From Oscillospiraceae bacterium (GTDB lineage Bacteria > Bacillota > Clostridia > Oscillospirales > CAG-272), in NCBI GenBank assembly GCA_015064725.1, contig SVRQ01000005.1, positions 31,253 through 95,252 on the forward strand: a stretch of DNA of 64,000 bases, read 5' to 3'. The notes below the pieces were generated by a model. It saw nothing but the letters and a program-made list of their open reading frames with translations, did not search any database and was not told where the DNA came from. This document shows positions 58,075 through 64,000 of this stretch, piece by piece. Every line of letters begins with the position of its first letter. The first letter of the stretch is position 1. The translations under genes were made by a program, and so were the position numbers.

Positions 58075-61000
58075 TTATATTTCTATAATTTTATTTAACG
58101 AAAAAGAATAAACGTATGCGTGGGCGCAGTCCGTGCCGAACATTTCGCGGCAAGCATACTTATAATAGCCTATCTGGCGAGAGTGCCTTTCGATAAGCAC
58201 CTTGCGCGCTTCCTCAAACGGCATTTCCCGCGGGAAATAGTCCGTTTTATAGTCCACAAGGATAAGCTCCCCGTTTTCGTCGAAGAAAGCACAGTCTATA
58301 ATTCCCTGCACCAAAAGCTTTTCTCCCTTGAGAGAAAGCTTTTTCTCCTCCTCCAGAGTAAAGCTTTCCGCAGGATAATTTATGATAAATCTTTTCTCAC
58401 GGTATATGCGTTTGCTTTTTTTCATCTTTCCGGCAAGCTCGCTTTCAAAAAATCTTGCAAGCGACCATCTGTTTATAAGAGCCGCATCGCTTTGGAAAAT
58501 AAATTTTTGCTTTTCCAAGCGCTCTATCTCGCCCTCTATACCGAGCTTTTCCACGGAATCAAACTCAAAAAACTGCATAAAGAGGTGCGTGGCATTTCCC
58601 CTTTTTGCTCCTTTTTCTTCCTCCTCGGAAAGCATAAATTTCGGAACGGATATCTTGGTTTCCTTTTCTTCAAGCTCCGCCGAGGTATCGTGCTCGTCCA
58701 GCACGTCGGGATAAAGACGTGAAACGGAAAGTTTGGACGGAACAGAGGAAAGCGCCGCGTTCGGATAAACAAAGGAAAAACGCTCCTCTATCATCTTTTT
58801 CGCCGCATAATAATTTATTTCGGACGTTTCCTGCTCCGTTTTCTCGGAAGGAACGAAGTCCGCCGCCTGCCCATCCTCCGTATGCGTATATATTTCCGCG
58901 GTACAAAGATCGCGCCTTCCCGCAACGGCGGGAAGTATCATTTCAAGATAATTTTTTGAATCGAGCGCACTGTAAGGCGAGAAAAATCTTTCCTTGAGTG
59001 CAAAATACGGCGTTCCGTATTCCGGAAGTATATCGTATTTTTCGCGGTTTTCCTCCACCTTGCCGCTTACCTCGCCCGTAACGAAAAGCATTTCCTTTGC
59101 ACGGGTCAGGGCAACGTAAAGCACGCGAAGTTCTTCCTCGCAAGCGGAGCGCGCTATTTTAAATGAAGCCGCCGCCCTCTGCGGAGTATTAACACGTTCA
59201 AGACCGTAATTCACCGCTATTTTGGGAATTATTCCAAGCTCCTTATCGATGATCGTGTCCGCCGCCGCATCGCGCTTATTAAGCGATGCGCCGCACGCGC
59301 TTACGAAGCAAACGGGGTATTCAAGCCCCTTTGATTGGTGCGAGGTGATTATCCGCACGGCATTCGCGGAAGCCGTAGAGCCCGGTATATCTATTTTTGT
59401 TCCGTTTTCAATAACGTCCTCTATAAACGAGAGGAAATCATATACTCCTCTGAACGCGCCGCCCGAAAACGAGCGTGCGTAATCGTACAGCTGGATAAGA
59501 TTTGCACGTGCCGCTTCGCGTTTGGCGTTATCGTCCGAAACGGCAACAAGAGAAAGTATCTCTTTTTCAAGGTATATCTGCCATATAAGCTCGTCGCACG
59601 GCTTTGTACGCGCACACTCGCGGTATTTTTCATAATCGGCAAGAAAACGCCCGCCCTTTGCAAAGCCTTTTTCTTCCGTAAATTTTCGCAAGGCATCAAA
59701 GAGAGTTCCCTCTTTGCTGTACCTTCGTATATAAATAAGCTCTTCAAGTGTTACGCCGTACAGCGGACTTTTAAGAGTTGCCGCAAGGTATATGTCGCGC
59801 GCGGGATTATCTATCACATTGAGAAGAGATACCGCAAGAAGCACCTCCGGGCTTTCAAAGAAAGCCTGCGTAGCAAGATCCTCGCACGGCACACCGTACT
59901 TTTCAAGCTGTGCTTTAAACGCAAGTGCGCGGTTTTTAACGGAGCGAAGTATGATAACTATATCGGACGGCTGCACTCTCGAACCATCGCGCTTTTTGCC
60001 GTTTTTCAGAAGCTCCGCTATCTTCGCCGCAACGTACTCTGCCTCCGGCTCAGTTTCCTCGCCGATCTCCTTCAGGCACACGGCAACGTGAACACGCTGT
60101 GCGTGCTTACCCGTACCGTAAAGACGCTCGTCCGCGCCGTAAGCCATAATACCGCCGCGCTGCATCTGAAGCTCGAACACGGCGTTGGAAAACTCCAATA
60201 TTTCATCCGTGGAACGAAAGTTTTGGGAAAGGAATACCTTCTGCTTTTCCGCCGTATTTTCCGCGGAATATTTTTCGCTCGCACCGATAAGATGCTCAAA
60301 AATGGAAGGGTCCGCGCTTCTGAAAGCATAGATGCACTGCTTTATATCTCCAACGACAAAGCGGTTGTCCCCTCTTGCAAGGGCGCAGAATATGCGATCC
60401 TGTACCTCGTTCGTATCCTGATATTCATCTATATAGATCTCGTCAAAGTCTTCCCTCATAGCAAGCGCAAGCGGCGTTGGAGAGCCATCCTCCGAGACCG
60501 TAAGAGCAAGCGCCTTGTGCTCTATATCGGAAAAGGATATTGCATGGCGCGTGCGCTTTTGCGCATCCAGCCTGCGCTTGTATAGCTTCATAAACTCATA
60601 GAGATCGCAAAGAGATGCACGAAGCATCTCGCGCCCGTTTTCGTGAGCGTCCGCACCGAAAACGAATATATCCGCGCAAAGCTTTTTGTACTCTGCCTTA
60701 AAATCATCCCTCGCTTCTCGGAAGAAAGCGACCTCTGCCGTCGGCACATATCCTCGCGGCACTCTGCCGAGCTTTACAAAATCGTGACCGAGGAAAGACG
60801 TGCGTATCTCTTCAAAGCCTCGCCCTGCCTTGATCCTTTGCCTTATATCCTCAAGAAAAGAGGCATCATCCGCAAAAGCGGGGACGTAACCCGCAACCTC
60901 GTCGTGTTCTGCTGCATATTGCGTCATAGCATCGAAAATACCGATATAATGAGCGCACATTTTATCTATATATGAAAGCACGGACGCACCGAACTTCGTA

Positions 61001-61641
61001 TCTGCAAAATCCACGTCCGCACAGGAAAGCTCGTCTATATGATCTTTGAGCGTTTCAATAAATCGCGCCGTGCTTGAAAGCTTATCGTATATGTGGGAAA
61101 CAGCCTCTGAAAGTGCTTCGTCATCGCCCGGCTTTCCAAACGTGTCCGCAAACGCGGAGAAATCCGCGATATTCGCCTCATCCTTCTCTACTCTTCCGAA
61201 AAAGAAATCGGAAATAAGCTCGTCCGCCACGTTTTTGCGGAGAAGCACGTCCTGCGTATCCGAAAGAACGGAAAAATCCGACGGAAGCGACGCAAGCTGA
61301 AAATTCGATTTTACAAGGGAGAGGCAAAAGCTGCTTATCGTGCTTATTTTCGCGCCGGAAAGCTTCACAAGCTGGCGAGAAAGGTGCGTTGACTCGGGAA
61401 AATCGATAAGCGAGGCGGAAAGTGCCGCACGAATCTTTTCCCGCAGGTCTGCCGCGGCATCGTTTGTAAATGTTACGACGAGCAAACGGGAAATATCCGC
61501 ACCGCCCCTCAGCTTCTCTATTATCCTCTGGGTAAGCACCGCCGTTTTGCCCGAGCCCGCCGCCGCAGAAACGGCAAGAGAACAGCCGCGCGCATCTATC
61601 GCGCTCCGCTGGCTTTCCGTCCATTGTATCTTCCCTGCCAT
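58075..61641 (-). CDS. addA: ATP-dependent helicase/nuclease subunit AddA
   Basis: This 1188-residue UvrD/RecB-type helicase has Walker A AAAGSGKTAVL (26-36), VTFTNDAAADLREKI (motif Ia), IYIDEYQDTNEVQD (motif II), LSQNFRSTDEIL (motif IV) and ALTRAKEMLFVT (motif VI). The C-terminal nuclease domain keeps GIIDCAFFDENGELILVDYKTD. AddAB processes double-strand ends for recombination at Chi-like sites. AddB, normally encoded just upstream of AddA, is absent: the upstream neighbour is the divergent spoIIID. GGAGGCGGAA supports the ATG at 61641. Confidence 0.93.
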   Translation of the reverse strand: MAGKIQWTESQRSAIDARGCSLAVSAAAGSGKTAVLTQRIIEKLRGGADISRLLVVTFTNDAAADLREKIRAALSASLIDFPESTHLSRQLVKLSGAKISTISSFCLSLVKSNFQLASLPSDFSVLSDTQDVLLRKNVADELISDFFFGRVEKDEANIADFSAFADTFGKPGDDEALSEAVSHIYDKLSSTARFIETLKDHIDELSCADVDFADTKFGASVLSYIDKMCAHYIGIFDAMTQYAAEHDEVAGYVPAFADDASFLEDIRQRIKAGRGFEEIRTSFLGHDFVKLGRVPRGYVPTAEVAFFREARDDFKAEYKKLCADIFVFGADAHENGREMLRASLCDLYEFMKLYKRRLDAQKRTRHAISFSDIEHKALALTVSEDGSPTPLALAMREDFDEIYIDEYQDTNEVQDRIFCALARGDNRFVVGDIKQCIYAFRSADPSIFEHLIGASEKYSAENTAEKQKVFLSQNFRSTDEILEFSNAVFELQMQRGGIMAYGADERLYGTGKHAQRVHVAVCLKEIGEETEPEAEYVAAKIAELLKNGKKRDGSRVQPSDIVIILRSVKNRALAFKAQLEKYGVPCEDLATQAFFESPEVLLAVSLLNVIDNPARDIYLAATLKSPLYGVTLEELIYIRRYSKEGTLFDALRKFTEEKGFAKGGRFLADYEKYRECARTKPCDELIWQIYLEKEILSLVAVSDDNAKREAARANLIQLYDYARSFSGGAFRGVYDFLSFIEDVIENGTKIDIPGSTASANAVRIITSHQSKGLEYPVCFVSACGASLNKRDAAADTIIDKELGIIPKIAVNYGLERVNTPQRAAASFKIARSACEEELRVLYVALTRAKEMLFVTGEVSGKVEENREKYDILPEYGTPYFALKERFFSPYSALDSKNYLEMILPAVAGRRDLCTAEIYTHTEDGQAADFVPSEKTEQETSEINYYAAKKMIEERFSFVYPNAALSSVPSKLSVSRLYPDVLDEHDTSAELEEKETKISVPKFMLSEEEEKGAKRGNATHLFMQFFEFDSVEKLGIEGEIERLEKQKFIFQSDAALINRWSLARFFESELAGKMKKSKRIYREKRFIINYPAESFTLEEEKKLSLKGEKLLVQGIIDCAFFDENGELILVDYKTDYFPREMPFEEARKVLIERHSRQIGYYKYACREMFGTDCAHAYVYSFSLNKIIEI

Positions 61642-61671
61642 TTCCGCCTCCAAAATCAATAGTATATATTT

Positions 61672-61700
61672 ATTATAATAATTATTTAGAGCTATGTCAA
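61672..61700 (-). promoter_or_regulatory. Consensus promoter of addA
   Basis: Minus strand TTGACA (61695-61700), 17 nt, TATAAT (61672-61677): both hexamers perfect. Confidence 0.88.
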
Positions 61701-61721
61701 CTCAAATTGCGTCCGCAATAT

Positions 61722-61750
61722 TCATAAACTTCCCTCCCGCTTCATATACT
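61722..61750 (+). promoter_or_regulatory. Candidate sigma-E-type promoter of spoIIID
   Basis: TCATAAA (61722-61728), 14 nt, CATATACT (61743-61750) resembles the mother-cell sigma-E pattern (TCATATT, 14 nt, CATACAAT). No sigma-A-like pair is seen. The leader would be about 27 nt. Confidence 0.45.
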
Positions 61751-61783
61751 TCTACAGTATCTGAAAAATGGGAGGAATTTATC

Positions 61784-62041
61784 TTGAAAGGTTCGGTGGA
61801 AGAAAGAGCGCTTTCTCTCGGCTCTTATATAGCAGAAAACGGCGCGACCGTGCGCTCGGCGGCAAAAAAATTCGGCATATCAAAATCGACCGTACATAAA
61901 GATGTGACAGAACGCCTCGAAAGGTTAAATAAAGCTCTTTTCGAGGAAGTCCGCGTTGTTCTTGACAAAAACAAAGCGGAACGCCATATGCGCGGCGGCG
62001 AGGCAACGAAGCAAAAATACATAAACATAAAAGAAGTATAG
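61784..62041 (+). CDS. spoIIID: Sporulation transcription factor SpoIIID
   Basis: An 85-residue DNA-binding protein starts at a TTG and opens M-KGSVEERALSLGSYI, followed by the HTH ATVRSAAKKFGISKSTVHKD and VTERLERLN. This matches SpoIIID throughout, including the basic tail KAERHMRGGEATKQKY. It switches mother-cell gene expression from sigma-E to sigma-K during sporulation. GGGAGGAA lies 7 nt upstream of the TTG. Its presence argues strongly for a spore former. Confidence 0.95.
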   Translation: MKGSVEERALSLGSYIAENGATVRSAAKKFGISKSTVHKDVTERLERLNKALFEEVRVVLDKNKAERHMRGGEATKQKYINIKEV

Positions 62042-62083
62042 AAAAAAACAGTCTCATTTGCTTTCAATGAGGCTGTTTTTTCT
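62042..62083. terminator. Bidirectional terminator between spoIIID and the dockerin protein gene
   Basis: AAAAACAGTCTCATT and AATGAGGCTGTTTTT pair (one G-U) around a 7-nt loop. Confidence 0.92.
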
Positions 62084-62093
62084 ATTCGTAATA

Positions 62094-64000
62094 TTATTTT
62101 TCCGGTTTTAAAGGATATGAATTCGGAAGCAACACGTGGCGCAACAGATAAATAGCATCGTCCGTATCCGCAACATCATCGCCGTTTACGTTCGCGGACT
62201 GTTTAACGCAATACGAATCGGGCATAAGAATATGGCGCAGTAAATATATCGCGTCATCCGTGTCAACGCATTTATCATTATTCATATCGCCGAGAAGCAG
62301 CTTTGTGCCTGCGTCGGTAACAGTATCGGTAGCTTTGCAGCCATCACGCTCGCAAACCGCGGTTTTAGTTCCGTCCGATGTGACCGTAGCATCATCGTTG
62401 CTGATATATTGTCCGAATTTATGTCCCAGCGCGTCCACGTAGCTGTCCACATAGCTGTCGCCGCAAGCGCAGGTGTGGGTGGTGTAGCCCTTCTCGGTGC
62501 AGGTGGGGGCCGTTACAACTGCGTTGTAGCTATGGCTGAGTGCTTCAACGATTTCTTGTGGAACGAGTATTTCGCCGCAAGCAGAGCAATGCTTTCCTTC
62601 GGTCAATCCTGTCGCAGTGCAAGTCGGTGTGACAGATTTGTCAATTACTACCGTATGCTGTACGACCTTTGCGGATTGATAGCTATAGTTATTCAAAAGA
62701 AAATCTGCCCAAATCTCCGCAATCCTTTCATGACCCGCTTCATTTGGATGAACAGTATCCATTAAGAATCTTTCAGCATTTGCATCAGTAAATCCAACAA
62801 GAGAGTGCATATCTACGACCGGAATACCATACAGCGCAGCTGTTTCTTTAATTGCTCTGCAAACATCTGCGGCAGTATATCCTTCTTTGTTCATCACATC
62901 ATCCGAAAGAGTACCTTCATAAAACGCGGGAGTCGGGGTCGCAAAAAAGACTTTAATATCAGTACCGCTGTATTTCTCGGAAAGAGCTCTCATTGCGACA
63001 TTGAATGCGCCATAAATTGTGGTCGTATCCGTTCCACCAAGTGTACCGAGTTTTATGGTCGGGCCTCTGTCTGCCATTCGCCAGTCATTTACGCCCAAAG
63101 CTACAAGAAGATAATCGGTGTTATAATCGGTGTTTATGAGTTTTTCAAGCTGAGAGGTCAAATGATTTCCTGCAGTACCATAGGCTTCGGTGGTCATCGT
63201 AGCCCCGCTTTGCCCCTTATTCACAATCGTTGCACCAAGAAGCTTTCCAAGCACTGCAACATATTTTGTTTCTGCCGTTCCACCTGTTCCTGCAGTTATG
63301 CTGTCACCCACAACTGTGATGGTTTTTCCGACAAATGCTTCCTCCGTCAGTTTATCAGCAGTCAACTTTGCGCAATAGCTTTCCCCGCATACGGAGCAAG
63401 TGAATTCCACATAGTTTTCTTTTGGACAAGTGTTTTCAATTATTTTTCCTAGATACCTATGCCCCGTTGACTCCACATAAGCGTCCACATAACTCTCACC
63501 GCACTCGCAGGTATAGGTGGTGTAGCCCTGCTCGGTGCAGGTGGGAGCGGTGACGGTGGATTCGTAGGTATGCTCACCTTCCGCGACATAAACCTGAACA
63601 GTGGCAGAAACATCGTTATCGGCGGTTGCTGTAATGGTTGCATTGCCATGCGCAACGGCCGTGATCTTACCATTGGCGTCCACAGTCGCTACCGATGAAT
63701 TGGAGGAACTCCATGTAAATACAGGAGAACCGTTTCCACTTCTGGGGCTCAACACCGCCTTTAAGGTTGTAGTTTTACCGTTCTCTATAGAAACAGAAGA
63801 ATGATTAAAAAGAATGGTTTGTTTCTTGCTGTTTGCGCCGTAGCTGGCCAATTCTTCAGACAGATATTCAACAATCTTCTCTGTTCCTGCTTCGTTGGGA
63901 TGAATATTATCTAACAGAAGACCGGATTTTGTAAAGGGTGTAATGCCGCACAGATCCATATTGATGGGAATCCATCCATATGCTTCCGCGCCATCGTAGA
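62094..64000 (-). CDS. Multidomain SGNH esterase-like protein with Ig-like, cysteine-repeat and dockerin modules (5' part outside the window)
   Basis: The visible 635 residues read from the left: end of a first SGNH domain (LLDNIHPNEAGTEKIVEYL), a BIG2-type Ig domain (SVSIENGKTTTLKAVLSP ... WSSSNSSVATVDANGKI), cysteine repeat TAPTCTEQGYTTYTCECG, and a second complete SGNH domain with GDSIT, GxND-type LGVNDWR and the catalytic DTVHPNEAG. Two more cysteine repeats and a C-terminal type I dockerin follow (two calcium-binding repeats, GDMNNDKCVDTDDAIYLLRH and NVNGDDVADTDDAIYLLRH). The reading frame stays open through base 64000. Likely a secreted carbohydrate esterase or glycan deacetylase docking to a cohesin scaffold. 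Confidence 0.88.
   Translation of the reverse strand, partial: YDGAEAYGWIPINMDLCGITPFTKSGLLLDNIHPNEAGTEKIVEYLSEELASYGANSKKQTILFNHSSVSIENGKTTTLKAVLSPRSGNGSPVFTWSSSNSSVATVDANGKITAVAHGNATITATADNDVSATVQVYVAEGEHTYESTVTAPTCTEQGYTTYTCECGESYVDAYVESTGHRYLGKIIENTCPKENYVEFTCSVCGESYCAKLTADKLTEEAFVGKTITVVGDSITAGTGGTAETKYVAVLGKLLGATIVNKGQSGATMTTEAYGTAGNHLTSQLEKLINTDYNTDYLLVALGVNDWRMADRGPTIKLGTLGGTDTTTIYGAFNVAMRALSEKYSGTDIKVFFATPTPAFYEGTLSDDVMNKEGYTAADVCRAIKETAALYGIPVVDMHSLVGFTDANAERFLMDTVHPNEAGHERIAEIWADFLLNNYSYQSAKVVQHTVVIDKSVTPTCTATGLTEGKHCSACGEILVPQEIVEALSHSYNAVVTAPTCTEKGYTTHTCACGDSYVDSYVDALGHKFGQYISNDDATVTSDGTKTAVCERDGCKATDTVTDAGTKLLLGDMNNDKCVDTDDAIYLLRHILMPDSYCVKQSANVNGDDVADTDDAIYLLRHVLLPNSYPLKPEK

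Overview
This window reads as a chromosomal segment of a Gram-positive, endospore-forming, anaerobic Clostridia-type bacterium, most likely a gut or fibre-associated one. The evidence is a SpoIIID regulator with a TTG start, a SpoVD-like PBP with two PASTA domains inside the dcw cluster, an mDAP-type MurE, HPr with both His15 and Ser46, AddA, reverse rubrerythrin next to a PerR/Fur regulator, glucuronate isomerase, a dockerin-bearing SGNH protein, and strong sigma-A promoters with 17-nt spacers. No insertion sequence, prophage, rRNA operon or CRISPR array was found. One tRNA (Ser-GGA) is present.

Layout. 1-4.4 kb: truncated dxr (minus) diverges from dxs (plus), so both entry enzymes of the MEP isoprenoid pathway lie here. 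A family 2 glycosyltransferase and a P-loop protein follow on the minus strand. 4.6-11.5 kb: rpsU, rimM-trmD, MurJ-like flippase, O-antigen-ligase-like membrane protein, two DUF4330-like proteins and HPr. 11.8-14.7 kb: uvrC-rsmD-coaD, overlapping. 15.1-28.2 kb: a complete dcw cluster (mraZ, rsmH, ftsL-like, spoVD-like, murE, murF, mraY, ftsW, murG, ftsQ/divIB, ftsZ), with a three-repeat MraZ operator in front and a terminator-like hairpin between the ftsL-like and spoVD-like genes.

28.2-36.9 kb is an accessory stretch: an XRE-membrane regulator with a lipoprotein, a MerR-membrane-zinc-ribbon regulator coupled to a CPBP protease, malic enzyme, an FAD reductase followed by DUF2975 and XRE genes, and a divergent XRE repressor facing five small unknown membrane proteins across two identical-architecture palindromic operators. 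This last cassette (34.1-36.8 kb) is the best candidate for an undescribed system.

36.9-45.7 kb (minus strand) holds two operons. One is dnaD - dnaC/dnaI-like - a 64-residue membrane peptide with a GIIGGAD motif - GNAT, preceded by a cluster of DnaA-box-like sites. The other is mrp - low-MW phosphatase - rimI - sialidase-like propeller - tsaD, with uxaC upstream. 45.8-49.7 kb: DEDD exonuclease-like, acyltransferase with zinc ribbon, S51 peptidase, YccF and an XRE-TPR regulator. 49.9-64 kb: a 1022-residue membrane-anchored surface protein with cysteine-pair repeats, tRNA-Ser, a sugar isomerase/epimerase, an XRE/lipoprotein divergon, reverse rubrerythrin and PerR, two small membrane proteins, addA, spoIIID, and a truncated SGNH/Ig/dockerin protein running off the right edge.

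Functionally the core of the window is envelope building (lipid II synthesis and flipping, septum formation, isoprenoid supply) plus replication and repair, interspersed with small self-regulated membrane modules. Gene calls rest on recognisable motifs read from the translation; no database searches were run. Start codons were moved downstream where the Shine-Dalgarno sequence and family N-terminus agreed.
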